A stretch of 64,000 nt of DNA from Agelas oroides (GCA_949130485.1 OX422202.1:5697216-5761215), one strand, 5' to 3'. Shown: positions 34,342 through 47,617, numbered from the stretch's first letter. Notes: a model not told the origin generated them from the sequence alone. Numbers and translations: made by a program.

Positions 34342-35475
34342 GAGTAAGTTAGCAATTATCGGACGACAGCTATATTCGGACACTCAAACGCGGAGGGAAA
34401 ACTGCGTAAACATTCGGCGATACCACAAGACTGTAGCTGAGGTACGTGGTACCTGGTGTACCAAAAATGACGCCCGCGCATTGTTTCCTGTTGGCGCTAG
34501 AAGCGATAAAATGGCCGTCCGAAAAACATCAATATTCGGAAAAGTGTATGTATTTTCAGACACTGTTGTTTGTGCCTTCTCTGAAGCTGCTTTTGGAGAG
34601 ATTTTAGCATCGATACGATGCCCCAAGACCTCCCCAATTCGCAATATATTTTGGTAGCGGTAGCTGCTTTGAACACTCAGGGGCGCAGCTGAGCATGGAC
34701 CAGTCCGATTCGATCAATAATCGGACGGTGAAATTTGTCGTTTCTTACCGTGTTGTCTTCAAACAAGTTGAGGTCTCCACAATATTAGCATCAGTAGAAT
34801 CTAAAGGCTCTTGGCTACATGCTGGTACTTGTCCGGAGTTTGTGCGTTGAGTAGTTCTCGAGATATAAATATATTTCATGTTTCTTTCCACAAAGTACGC
34901 TGGTTGATTTATGTGCAGTATAAATAGGTGAGTTCAAACGATATCGTGCAATATCTCGAGAACTACTCAACGCACAAACACCGGACAAGTACCAGCATGT
35001 AGCCAAGAGCCTTTAGATTCTACTGATGCTAATATTGTGGAGACCTCAACTTGTTTGAAGACAACACGGTAAGAAACGACAAATTTCACCGTCCGATTAT
35101 TGATCGAATCGGACTGGTCCATGCTCAGCTGCGCCCCTGAGTGTTCAAAGCAGCTACCGCTACCAAAATATATTGCGAATTGGGGAGGTCTTGGGGCATC
35201 GTATCGATGCTAATATCTCTCCAAAAGCAGCTTCAGAGAAGGCACAAACAACAGTGTCTGAAAATACATACACTTTTCCGAATATTGATGTTTTTCGGAC
35301 GGCCATTTTATCGCTTCTAGCGCCAACAGGAAACAATGCGCGGGCGTCATTTTTGGTACACCAGGTACCACGTACCTCAGCTACAGTCTTGCGGTATCGC
35401 CGAATGTTTACGCAGTTTTCCCTCCGCGTTTGAGCGTCCGAATATACGTGTCGTCCGATGATTGCTAACTTACTC
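34342..35475. mobile_element. Long palindromic DNA element with about 520-bp arms and TA target site
   Basis: The left arm (34342 to about 34865) and right arm (about 34950 to 35475) are near-identical reverse complements around a spacer of about 85 bp. The ends are gagtaagttagcaa and ttgctaacttactc, flanked by TA (34340-34341 and 35476-35477). The paralogous site at 49261-49268 reads acatacac with a single TA and no insert. This defines a precise insertion. Identical 86-codon frames in each arm (34384-34644 minus, 35173-35433 plus) are unrecognised. Confidence 0.92.
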
Positions 35476-36482
35476 TACACTAACAGTGAATAAACAGCAA
35501 AGTCTGATAAAGAGCTTCCAGTAGATTCGTTGGCAATTTTCTGAGACAAGTACATATGCACTACTGTTTGCAATAACATCAACTGCATGGTTACTAGATA
35601 GTTTCCACTTCAGTTTCATGTTTAGTTTACATAAACTCACATGATGTCATGAGATAGCATTGAAAACAAGTCCACGATACACCCACCATCACCATATGTG
35701 GGATCAAGAGACTAAGAAGATTTCAGACTGTTGCAATGTTTTAATTAATATCAACTACACGATTTACCTTCTTCGGTTGTAAATGATATCGTTTTTAATT
35801 GAGATCATGATGCTGTATTTAAAATACCAGCCATCACACAAGAGATAATCTTAAAAAGGCCCTCAGCCCAAATAGCTATTCTTGTTCTGATTATAGTAGA
35901 ACTTAAATAGACATCTGACGTACACTAACAGTGACGGTGATAGCAAAGTCTGATGAAGAGCTTGCCAAGTTGGTTTGTGGCAAGCATCCTACCCTGAAAC
36001 CACCAACTATATCAAAGCTGCAATGTAGAACATGACTCTCAAGACTTTCTGTATATAGCTTAGCAATCTTGACCCTAGAATAAATTTCTAGAACAAACCT
36101 TGCACTATTGGGATACTATTTACTACATTTACTATAATAGCTAGTCCATATCACCAGTCCCCAGTGTATTCTTGTTCTTCCTCACTGAACTGAAATTGCT
36201 ATTTCACAAGTGTTGCTTCTCCATGAAAAATGAAAAGTGTCACAAAATTGAACACATGTCCAGGTATGGGTGCTGTATTGAAACTAAGTGAGCTGATATT
36301 TGTAAACTGTGCACACTGTTATGAGAAGATGATAATCTTCCAACTTGTATACACAAAACATCAAACAACCACGTGCACCTTTAGATAATTGAAACTAGAT
36401 GTGCCAATGTTCCGCTGTTGCTCAAATTGCAAACAAGGGAGGACTGATGAGTATTGTTGGTTGTGAGAGAATTCATCCCCCC

Positions 36483-37092
36483 CAGTGGCGGATCCAGAGG
36501 GGGTTCCATGGGTTCCATGGAACCCCTCTTTTGAAGGGCTGCCTTCGAAAATACTATGCGCAAACGTACTACGTACACTACGCCCACACTGGAGCTACGC
36601 ACTTCAGCTTCAACAGTAGCAATAACGCACGTGTGACGGTCAACTCCAGTATCAAGAATTCGACGCGCGCATGGCCTACGTGCACGCATGTGGAAACCGT
36701 AGAGACAATGAGCGAAGCGAGCGAGCGAATTAAAGTTTATTCATGCATTGCTCCCTCTGCAACTACTACTAGGGCTGGCGATATGCTATCAGTATGAGAG
36801 CGCTTATTTTCCCTCATCTTACGCGGATAACCAGCTGCTTTGCAGCCTCTGCGGCCCGAAGCTGAGTCACGCCTTTAATTCTGCGGGCTTCAAACACAAA
36901 AACCAGGTTTAGCAGTAGGTCGTCCAACTTTTGCAATTTTACCCCAAGAATACACCAGAAACGATCTCAGAAAGTCAGAAATCAAAAATTTTCCTGGGGG
37001 GGGCATGCCCCCAGACCCCCCTAGCAGGTGCCCTACGCACGCTTTAATCGCATACTGAAACCCTCCTTTTCAAAACTCTACATCCGCCACTG
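36483..37092. mobile_element. hAT-like non-autonomous element, 610 bp
   Basis: The ends are cagtggcggatccagag and the near reverse complement ctctacatccgccactg. They are flanked by runs of C that may be the target duplication. Just inside lies a gggggggcatgccccc palindrome. CAGTGGCGGA termini are common in hAT elements. The matching F-G spacer (about 50630-50660) lacks it, although its sequence at the junction is not a clean empty site. Confidence 0.8.
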
Positions 37093-37326
37093 CCCCCCCC
37101 TCCCTTCTCATAGCCTAGCTTAACATATTGTTACATTAGCCTTGTTCCCAGCTCTCTCCTGCGCCCAACGAAAGGGGAAGAGCCTGGGAACGAGGGTATT
37201 GTTACAACAATCTACTCTGTTGTGTTAATCAAATCACTGGGGATTCATTCATCAGTAGCATCTGCTCAGACTCACTCTGATATTGTGATATTTGATGGTA
37301 GAATTCTCAATGATTGATCATATGAC

Positions 37327-38837
37327 AATGATACCGTCACTGAACCATTCCCTGTAACATCTGGAGTTAAACAAGGATGTCTGCTTTCCCCTACATTATT
37401 CAATCTCTTCATCAATGGTCTAATTGAAGAAATAAAGCAGCTTAACTTAGGAGTAAAATGTGGTAAAATTCTCTTAGCTCTCCTGATGTTTGCTGATGAC
37501 ATTGCTATAATGGCGGAAACAGAGGAAGATCTGCAGTGTATGCTTAGTACACTACACACCTGGTGTGAATCCTGGCGACTTCACATTAACACCAGCAAAA
37601 CAAAAATTGTCCATTTTAGACATAAATCCCAGCCTAGGACCTCGTTCAATTTTAAATGTGGCCCCTCAGAATTAGAAGTTGTGCCTTCATATAAATACCT
37701 TGGTGTTTGGCTTGATGAACACTTAGATTACCAAAACTGTGTTAATGCACTTAGTGAATCTGCCAGAAAAGCTTTGGGCCTTCTTATAGCTAAATCAAAA
37801 CAATTTGGTAATTTTCCCTTTGAAGCATTCAGCTCACTTTATGACTCACTAGTAATACCTAGAATGGACTATGGGGCTGGTGTCTGGGGTTACAGAACCT
37901 TCCCCAAGTTACAAACCATTCAGAACAAGGCAATTAGACATATTTTGGGTGTGGGTAAAAACTGCCCAGTAGATCTACTAGAAGGTGACTCAGGATGGAT
38001 GCCAGTCTGGTGTAGACACCAGTTTGAGATGCTCAAACTCTGGTTCCGTCTTGCTACTATGGACGATAGTCGTCTTACTAAAAAGATTTTTAAATGGTCA
38101 CTAGAACTAGCCAATAAGGGCAAACCTACCTGGTGTTTTCATGCAAATAAATTGCTCACTCAGATCAACCTAGGACACTTAAATCCAAATAATGTAACTA
38201 GCTTGTCTCCTAAGGAATTTCAAACCATAGTCATCACTAAATTAACTGATAAAGCAAACCACAAATGGAGAATGCGAATCTGGGACCATAACACCTACTG
38301 TACAGACTCAGGGGGTAGGCTACATAACTATAGAGTTATAAAACAACAACCTAGGCCAGAGTGCTACATTAGTGGTATTCTGTGCAGGGGTCACCGGTGG
38401 GTCATGGCTGCCCTCCGGGGGGGTTGTCTCCCACTTCACATTGAGACAGGCCGATATAGGACACCAAAAACACCATACCACCTCCGGACCTGCAGATTGT
38501 GTTCATCAGACACTGTTGAAACTGAATTTCATTTTGTTATGTTGTGTCCAGCTTTAGATCATTTACGTTCTACCTTTTTCAGTTGCCTATCCGACTTAGA
38601 TAACTCTTTTACCTCCCTTACCCTTATTGATAAATTTAAGTACATCCTTAGTGCAAATAATCATTGTAGAATAATTGGGAAACATTTGTATAACCTGTAT
38701 AAAACTAGAATCCAGCTTTTAAATCTGTAATATCTGTATACTTAACCATTATTTTGTACCCGTTTGTAGTGACTCATAGGCCTAATCAGGCCGGGCATCT
38801 CGCGTGTCACTCTAATAAAATATTTCATTCATTCATT
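37327..38837 (+). mobile_element. 5'-truncated non-LTR retrotransposon (LINE)
   Basis: Carries the C-terminal part of a reverse transcriptase and ends with aataaaatattt and an (attc)n tail. It is flanked by catatgac at 37319-37326 and 38838-38845, an 8-bp target duplication. The paralogous spacer has one catatgac at 50864-50871. Truncation at the 5' end and a simple-repeat tail are usual for CR1/L2-like LINEs. Confidence 0.92.
37330..38730 (+). pseudogene. LINE reverse transcriptase, C-terminal fragment
   Basis: Open frame of 466 codons without its start. It shows SGVKQGCLLSPTLF, the catalytic FADD (37489-37500), a thumb-like region (YKYLGVWLDE, RMDYGAGVWGY) and a C-terminal Cys/His cluster (CRLCSS..H..LC at about 38490-38560). 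The endonuclease and the first half of the reverse transcriptase are absent, so it cannot transpose by itself. The frame is unbroken, which argues for a recent insertion. Confidence 0.88.
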
Positions 38838-39764
38838 CATATGACTGTTAGATGCAAATTGCTATCTGCAACAAGCATCTTACCTGATGCTGGTAACAAT
38901 GAATGATAACTGTAGTTTTGCATGATGTCCAGTGCACACCGTACATAGCTTGTCACTTAATTCTACATGTCTGCAGCACCTGTGTCTAGTGCAATGAATT
39001 ACTGTTTAGTTATGGCTGTACAACAAGCTAGCAGGTGTTTCTCACATACCGGTATTGGAATGCAAGGTAGATATCATGTACACGTACTAGTTAAATCCAT
39101 CAACATCCTTTATACAGCATCATAATTTGTTTTCTAACAGTGTGGCATACGTTGTTTTTAATTGACATACTTTTAGAATGGCAACTACTGACTACCATTT
39201 ACTTGATCTGATTCAACTCTCTCAAATAGTTACCACCCTTAATTGAAACCACACCCAGTACTCTCTTTGATGCCTACATGTTTTGAATGCCACACTCTGT
39301 GCAGTAGCTATATTGGTTGAAAATTTTTTTTTTGCATTTTTTTTTTCAGAGTAACCGTTCGTACAGAAAGAAAATCAAAACTCATACTTTGATCTCCTGA
39401 TAAAATGTTTGTACTAGCTACTGAGCCACTGAAGCTCCAGGGAATAGATCATACATAATTCAAATAACATGCACTGTTTGATTCTCAGGCTGGATCTCTA
39501 CTCTTGGATATAGTGAGCATCGAAGTATGTTATGCTGCAACCAGCAAACTAGATAATAGCACTATGCTATTCTTGTTCAACTATTTCTAACAGTATATCA
39601 ACTGCATGGTTTACTATAACTATCTTCACAATCACACTGTTTAATTCACATTATAAATTGATATCAAGATGTTGTATTGAAACTACTACACATTACAAGT
39701 TGATATCAAGATATGTTTGTGCCGCTATCAGTCTAATTTCAAACTGTGCAATATTCTGGTCCTA

Positions 39765-39891
39765 GTAGAGTTGAGTAGTCACCTAAATAAGATGTACAGT
39801 GACTGGGAAAATAAACAGCACATAATTATAGTAGTGTCTATAGCTATAAGTCTACAGCTCGAGTCTACAGGTTCCAGTAGTCATTTCTGAT
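39765..39891 (+). promoter_or_regulatory. Conserved 5' flank of gene D (C/D/G class)
   Basis: Very close to 51785-51908 upstream of G (gtacagtgactggg, tctatagct, ctacaggttccagtagtcatttctgat). Probably promoter or 5' UTR; inferred from conservation and position. Confidence 0.35.
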
Positions 39892-42800
39892 TTGTGGCAA
39901 GCATCCTACCCTGAGACCAGCAACTATATCACAGATGCAAAGTACAACATTACTCTCAAGACTTCCTGGGCAATCCTGCTGGTGTTGGGTTTACTGGCTC
40001 TTGTTCAACTTCATTTCACTGAATCATCCAGAACTACTCCCAGCACAAATGAGTTCTCCATTCTACTCAACTCCAATACTACCTGTTCTATGAAGCCTTG
40101 CTACACCCTCTCTCCAGTTATGAACAATCCCTCAAACTACTTCACCTCCAATACAATAGTGGTGTTTCCTCCAGGGCATCATGAAGTTAGCACTGAAGGT
40201 CAGCTGGTCATTCAGAATGTCAACAACATCTCCCTAGTTGGAGACAATAATGACAGTACCATGATCAGGTGTGTAGGAGAGTTTGGCCTTGCCTTCATTA
40301 ACATCACAAACCTGACAGTCTCAAAGTTCTCCTTTTCACTGTGTGGAGCTCCAATGTCAAATGCTTCACTGCTACCAAGAAACCTAAGTAGAATATTTCG
40401 TTTTGGTTCTGCATCATTTTCTCCCACATTTTCCATCTACCTACTGAAAATCACTAACCACCACCAACAATTTAAATATATGTCACTCCATTGGGATGGG
40501 ATTGCTTGGTGCTAACCTATTTGGAGCATCTTCCATCCAGCAAGCAGTGTTTGTTAATAATACACCAAACTGTGCAATTGTATTTCTGGACAGTAACTCT
40601 TCAACAGCAACTCCAGTTCTGCATGTCACTGACTCATCATTTATGTTTGGAAGCTCTGCTATCTATGATACTGCAGCTGGATTGAATGTAATAGCTCTAC
40701 AAAGCACATTTCATGTTAAGAGTTACATTAGAAATGTTACTGCACATGACAATACTGGAAGCATCCTTCTCAGGATTAACAGCAGAGTGGCAGTTCAAGC
40801 AACACAAGTCAACTGTACAGGAGGGCATCGTTATGGGTTTCGCTTGGAATTTATAGGGAAGTCCACTAACTACAGGTCGCAGGTCATTTTTCACATGTCA
40901 CATAGTTACTTTGGCAGGAACAATGTAGGTGCATTAATTGATTTTGTGTTTATAACCTATTTTGTCAGGGTGAAACTAGAAAACATCACTGTGGAAAATA
41001 ACAGGCGAGCATTAGAAGTGTTTGGTATGAACCATGGCTCAGTCCTCATAATGGAAAATGTAAATATTAATCACAACACAGGACCACTAGTAATCATCTC
41101 CTCAGAAAAATCATTTATTGAATTTCATGGGTACAACACTTTCACTAAAAATGATTGTACAGATTTAGTATACTCAGCTCTGCATATGTGGAAATGCAAT
41201 GCGATATTTTATGGCAATACAACATTCCTGCAAAACAAAGGTAGGGATGGTGGTACAATTTATGCAAAAGATTCTGAGATAAACTTTCAAGGGAACGTAT
41301 GGTTCCTGGATAATGAAGGAGGGTATGGTGGTGCACTGATGCAGTATCAGAATGTATCAGTTGTTATTGGACAATTCGCTGAAGTTAGTTTTGTGAGAAA
41401 CTATGCCAAAACATCTGGTGGTGCAGTTTATGCCAGAGATTCCCAAATTATCATAACTGGACAAAAGCTCTCATTTGTGGAAAATGAAGGTTATGATGGT
41501 GGAGCTGTGACCTTGTTTAGTGGCTCTACCCTATACGTAGGGGAAAACGGTAGTATCACATTTGTAAGCAATCATGCTTACCGCTATGGTGGTGCAGTGC
41601 ACTATGTGGATGAGTACACTGAAGATTTTGAACCAGCAGCAGAACTAAGTAAGTGTTTTTACGGAATATTTATTACAAAATCTTCACCAACTCCGACAGA
41701 TTTAAATTACATTCTTGAGTACACATTACATAGCATAGAAATTGAATTTTCCAATAATACAGCTGGGTTTGCTGGAACTGCAATTTTTGGTGGTTGGGTA
41801 GATCTCTGTAAGGTGTACATCAACCACAAAATGACAATGCTTCATGAATATCGTCACATATTCCATCAAACTTTAGCTTTTAATAGTTGGTTTCACCTCC
41901 ACCAGCCCACACAACAACTGTCACTCATATCTTCTAATCCAACACGCATATGTGTGTGCACTACCATGTCCATCCCTGACTGCAGTATCAGTGAGTACAC
42001 TATCACAGCCTATCCTGGAGAGACATTAAAAATACCTGCAGTTGTTGTAGGACAGAGGTTTGGAACTGTACCATCTACCGTGCAAAGTAACTTTGTAACA
42101 AGAGACAAGGGTAGCCTTTCAGTACTACTGCCACCACAGTATACACAGTTAGTGAACGTCAACTGCACTAATCTTATGTACACTATTATGTCATCACCCA
42201 ATAGGACTGAGGATATGGAATTAACAGTTGAAAAGCATAATGTCCCACAAAATGTGGTTATAAAGAATGCACTGAAATACAATTTGCATGTAAACAAAAC
42301 CCTCATCAATTTTCAATTTTCAGAGCTTACTGTACATATTGAAGTACGAACATGTCCTCTGGGATTTGTGTTCAACAACTGCTCTCAGACTTGCGTTTGC
42401 CATCCAAAACTTCAGCAACATGAAATCAACTGCAGCATTGATACTCAAACAGTCTACAGGAGAAGTCCACTTTGGATAAATACAACTTTTCTCAATGAAA
42501 CTTACACTCTAGTACTTGTTCACAACCACTGCCCATTCGACTACTGCAATGATGGAAACATTCAATTCAACATGCAGCACCCAGATGAACAGTGTGCTCT
42601 CTCTCGTTCTGGTGTTCTGTGTGGATCATGTCAACAGAATCTCAGCCATGTCTTGGGAACCTCTAACTGCAAACAATGCAGTTCACACTTTCTCTTGCTT
42701 ATTCCTGTCTTTATTGCTGCAGGAATTGTTTTAGTAGTCTTCCTAATGCTGTTCAATTTGACAGTCTCAGTTGGAACAATCAATGGGCTCATCTTCTATG

Positions 42801-42935
42801 CCAATATTGTCAGAGCTAACCAAGCCATTTTCTTCCCCCATGGTACCAACAATCAATTCCTCAGCATCTTCATAGCATGGCTCAACTTGGACTTGGGGAT
42901 TGAGACTTGCTTCTACAGTGGCCTTGATGCTTATC
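39892..42935 (+). pseudogene. Array gene D, frameshifted and cut at a rearrangement
   Basis: Begins MWQASYPET like G, but the downstream ATG that starts the signal peptide in G and H is ATT here. The first frame (39892-40515) is lost near 40450-40490, where D is 2 bp shorter than G between atcactaac and atggg. The rest reads in the next frame from 40496. The ectodomain, Cys-rich module and first membrane segments then follow, closely matching A, up to LGIETCFYSGLDAY at 42935. There the sequence switches to an inverted fragment, and the last several membrane segments and the tail are missing in this orientation. No functional product is expected. Confidence 0.88.
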
Positions 42936-43488
42936 CGAGAAATAAAGAATGCAGAAGGTAGTAACAATGATAGTTAGAAGGCTGACGGCTGGGTCTCCAA
43001 ACACATTCACTGAAAAGACAAGGAAGAGTACAATGCGCACAACTAAAAAAAGTCCAGGCCAGTAGCGATGTTTGTCCTTGTAAGGCCCAGTGTAGGCATC
43101 AAACAGTGGCTTCAGTCTCCTAACCCAAGCCAGTATCCTGTACCTTGACCTGTAATGCAAGCATTGTATGAACAACAGTGCCACTGTGTAAGGAAGGGAG
43201 ATGAACACAAGCAGTAGTAGAGCAGCTACAAAGAGTGCAATATGTTTGCCTTTCAGATAGTCCACATTGCCATCGTAAAGCCATATCCTCTTGATAGAGC
43301 CATCTGGATACTCAAGTAGGGTGAAAGAGAAAGCAGTGATGGTAATGCGCAGCAGTTTTGCATACGATAACAGGAACAGTGTAGCCAACACTTGTACAGC
43401 ATTTCTACCACTGAGCTTTGCAGCAGTTGTGGAGTAGTGGCTTGATACAATGATCAGTACCACTATGATCCAGATGTACACTGGGAAT
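42936..43488 (-). pseudogene. Inverted membrane-domain fragment between D and E
   Basis: On the minus strand this reads the family membrane segment from the PVYIWIIV segment through the DAYTGPYKDKHRYWPG loop to TTFCILYFS, without stops. This is almost exactly what D lacks after LGLDAY-type sequence, apart from about ten codons. It has no start, signal peptide or tail. It probably arose by inversion with deletion of the end of D and the start of E. Confidence 0.88.
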
Positions 43489-46400
43489 TATGGCTTAGTC
43501 TTAGAATCTAAGCAAAGCTTAAATACCCTTGAAACCACAACAAATTTCAACATTGCAATTGTACACAGTTACTTTGGCAGAAATTCCATTAGTATATCTC
43601 TGAATTGTGATAATTGCAGCTGTATATATGGTGTGAAACTGGAAAACATCACTGTAGAAGAAAGTAGTATATGGCGGCATGCATTACAAGTGTTAATGAA
43701 TCTTAAGTCAGTCCTTATAATGAAAGATGTAAACATTAACAATATGGGAGCAACATATTTAGAAAATACAAAAGTTGAGTTTCGTGGGTCAAACATATTT
43801 ACTAAAAATAATTGTTCACCATATTCAGCCCTGTATCTGAGGAAATGCACTGCGACATTTTGTGGCAATACCACATTCCTACAGAACAGAGGTAGGCAAG
43901 GTGGTGCAGTGTATGCAGAAGATACTGAAATAAACTTTCATGGAAATGTAATGTTTATGGAGAATGAGGGAGTGTTTGGTGGTGCTTTAACACTATTTCA
44001 GAATGTGTCAGTTCTTATTGGACAATTTGCTGAAGTTAGTTTTGTGAGAAATAAAGTCTTTGAATCTGGTGGTGCAGTTTATGCTAGAGGATCCCAAATT
44101 ATGATCAGCATTGGAAAAGTCTCATTTGTGGAAAACAAAGGTTATGATGGTGGAGCAATTATTTTGACTAGTAGCTCTACCATATATTTACAGGTAAACA
44201 GTAGTATCACATTTGTAAGAAACCATGCCTATCACTGTGGTGGTGCAATATACCATGTGGATGATTACATGGAAGATTTTGGGCCAGCAGCTGAACTAAA
44301 TAAATGCTTTTATGGAATTTTTATGATTGAAAACCTTCCAGTTACAGTAACTGACCTTCTCAATTACACGTTTCATCACACAGTCGTTGAATTTTACAAC
44401 AACACAGCGGATTTTGCTGGAACTGCCATTTATGGCGGTTGGGTAGATTTCTGTCAGTTGTATATCAGCAACAAAACAGCAGCATTTCATGACTTTCGCA
44501 TCTATCAGACTTCAGTTTTTAACAGTTTGTTTCATTTCCACCAGCCCACACAACAACTGTCACTCATATCTTCTAATCCAACACGCATATGTGTGTGCAC
44601 TACCATGTCCATCCCTGACTGCAGTATCACTAAGTACACTATCACAGCCTATCCTGGAGAGACATTAACAATACCTGCAGTTGCTGTAGGACAGAGGCTT
44701 GGAACAGTGCCAACCACTGTGTACAGTAGCTTGTTAACAGATCTGCTATCAGGAAGCAATGGCAGACTTTCAGAACTACAATATACACAGTCAATGAATG
44801 CCAACTGCACTGATCTTACTTACACTATTTCTTCAATACCCAATACAATCGAAGTTATTGAGTTAACAATTGAAAAACGTAATACACCAAAAGGCGAGGC
44901 TCTAGTAGAGGCACTGCTTGCACCAAAAGCCTCTTGGCAAGTACAGTACACAGAAAACTATTTATTCCATTTACAGGAGTTACAATTCTCACAGCTTACT
45001 GTACATATTGTAGTACAACCATGTCCACTGGGATTTGCGTTTGACAACAACTCTCAGACTTGCATCTGTCATCCTAAACTTCAGCAACATGAAATCATCT
45101 GCAGCATTGATACTCAAACAGTCTACAGGAGAAGTCCACTTTGGATAAATACAACATTTCTCGATGAAACTTACACTCTAGTACTTGTTCACAATCACTG
45201 CCCTTTTGACTACTGCAATGATGGAAACATTCAACTCAACATGGAACACCCAGATGAACAGTGTGCTCTCTCTCATTCTGGTGTTCTGTGTGGATCATGC
45301 CAACAGAATCTCAGCCATGTCTTGGGCAGCTCTAACTGCAAAGAATGCAGTTCACACTTTCTCTTGCTTATTCCTGTCTTTATTGTTGCAGGAATTGCTT
45401 TAGTGGTCTTCCTAATGCTGCTCAATTTGACAGTCTCAGTTGGAACAATCAATGGGCTCATCTTCTATGCCAATATTGTCAGAGCTAACCAAGCCATTTT
45501 CTTCCCCCATGGTACCAACAACAAATTCCTCAGCATCTTCATAGCATGGCTCAACTTGGACTTGGGGATTGAGACTTGCTTCTACGGTGGTCTTGATGCT
45601 TATGCTAAGACATGGCTACAGTTCCTATTCCCAGTGTACATCTGGATCATAGTGGTAGTGATCATTGTATCAAGCCACTACTCCACAACTGCCGCAAAGC
45701 TTAGTGGCAGAAATGCTGTACAAGTGTTGGCTACACTGTTCCTGCTATCGTATGCAAAACTGCTATGCATTACCATCACTGCCTTCTCTTTCACCCTACT
45801 TGAGTATCCAGATGGCTCTGGTCAAGAGGATATGGCTTTACGATGGCAATGTGGAGTACCTGAAAGGCAAACATATTGCACTCTTTGTAGCTGCTCTACT
45901 ACTGCTTGTGTTCATCTCCCTTCCTTACACAGTGGCACTGTTGTTCATACAATGCTTGCAGTACAGGTCAAGGTACAGAATACTGGCTTGGGTTAGGAGA
46001 CTGAAGCCACTGTTTGATGCCTACACTGGGCCTTACAAGGACAAACATCGTTACTGGCCTGGACTTCTTCTAGTTGTTCGTGTTGTACTCTTCCTCGTCT
46101 TTTCAGTGAATGTGTTTGGAGACCCATCCGTCAGCCTTCTGATTATCATTGTCACTACCTTTTGCATTTATTTTATCACAATTACCATTGGAGGTATCTA
46201 TAGAAAGAGTGTACTGAGCTTTATAGAGTATTCATTCTTCCTCAACCTGGGAATTCTCTCATCAGCTACACTATTCACTACACTGACTGATGGAGACCAA
46301 GCTCCTGTGGTGTACACATCTGTGGGCATTGCTTTTGCCACTTTCATGGTCATTACTTTCTACCATATACTGGTGAGGGTGACCAAGGAACAGCAGAGAC

Positions 46401-46555
46401 AGAGGTTTATACAATGGACCATCTCAAAACTGAAAAGAATTAAATCCACAGTAGAGAGAAAGAAATACCAGAATGACCAGGATAAACACATTCAACCAGC
46501 AAACTTCAACCGATTTATTGAACTGCGTGAACCACTATTGGAGAGTGCTACTTGA
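43489..46555 (+). pseudogene. Array gene E, 5' truncated, one frameshift
   Basis: Begins inside the ectodomain (NYGLVLES.., HSYFGRNS) directly at the rearrangement junction. It has one coil unit, the Cys-rich module (CPFDYC..GVLCGSC..CKECSS) and the membrane part. At about 45820 an extra G in the PDGS codons, compared with all other copies, shifts the frame; the remaining 240 codons continue in the next frame to ELREPLLESAT at 46555. Both halves are otherwise open. Lack of a signal peptide and the frameshift make it a pseudogene. Confidence 0.88.
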
Positions 46556-47617
46556 TTGGAAATAAATTAGGTTAATTGTTATTGTCTGGTTGGATTTACT
46601 TTTGCATAACAGGATATTTGAATTTTTCTGTGTGTTATTCTTTAGAGTCTGTGAATGATTTGAGATTGTGTGTGACACCTGAGCACGTTTCCAAAGGTAC
46701 TATAGACATGATATATGCATGCTCCATCCCACTATAGAAGTGGTGACTGAATCTTCAATGTGGCTGCAAGTTTGAGTTGTCTAAGTTATAGCTAACAGGG
46801 TAGATTGAGAATAAAAGTAAATAAACTTTACACTAGCAACTAATGTGGTCTTCCGCACAAGTCACTGCTATGTAATATTCTATAAAAGTTAGTATACACA
46901 GCATCCACTCATACTGCTTATGAAACAGGTGCTGTACTAAAAGCAGCATGTGATGTTGACCAGTTCCGTGTTTTCAATTGTTATGTAAAGGTAATCATAC
47001 TTTATCTTACATACACAATTAGATTATCTAGTCGTTATGGATGCAGTGCTGAAACTGATTTTTGTTTTTGCAATCACATTGAAGTGAGAAGACTGCAACT
47101 TAAAAACATCAAAAACTAGATAATCCATGGAAAACTAGTTCCTTACTAATGGTGCCGTGTTGAAGCTAGATATACAGCAGGCCAGTTATGTATGCAGAAA
47201 ATGTCATTGCTTCATCTAACATTGGTACGTACACAACAAACACAATGACTATCCTCTAGAGAGAGAGCCCCTGACATTTTACATTTTATTTGTTTTACAA
47301 AGTAGACATCCCCTATTGTTTCAGTGAATGAAAACTAGTGACCACTTATTTCAATCAAACTCTATTTAATTAAATAGTTTAAGTTGTAGGTTCACCCTTG
47401 CATAGAATTAGACTCTCTCAGGCAGTGGGCAGGAATTACAAGAACAACCACTGAATCTCTTTTAGTTTGTCTTTGATAATTGAATGGACAGAGTGGTTTT
47501 CCACTCCACTACAAGTGTTGAAAGTAGATTAGCTGATGTTGATTGTATCTTGTTTTGTCAGCATGCAGTCACATTGTTATGAGAAGGTACTGCAACTTGT
47601 ACACACAACAACAAAAG
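46556..47617. other. Spacer between pseudogenes E and F
   Basis: Matches the first part of the A-B and G-H spacers (gagattgtgtgtgacacc, tccactcata, catctaacattggtacgtac, ctctagagagag). Then it jumps to their distal part (gttgaaagtagattagctgatg) just before fragment F. No gene is seen. Confidence 0.65.

Larger units (their letters stand above)
33669..39891. other. Spacer between array genes C and D, with three large insertions
   Basis: A paralogue of the F-G spacer (48804-51908) enlarged by a palindromic element (34342-35475), a hAT-like element (36483-37092) and a LINE fragment (37327-38837). A hairpin of about 55 bp built on ttgttccca and gcctgggaa (37141-37196) also occurs at 50690-50740. 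No cellular gene is seen. Confidence 0.75.

Noticed and set aside
34384-35433. Paired identical 86-codon frames in the palindrome as genes.
   Set aside because: They are mirror images created by the inverted arms, with no known domain.
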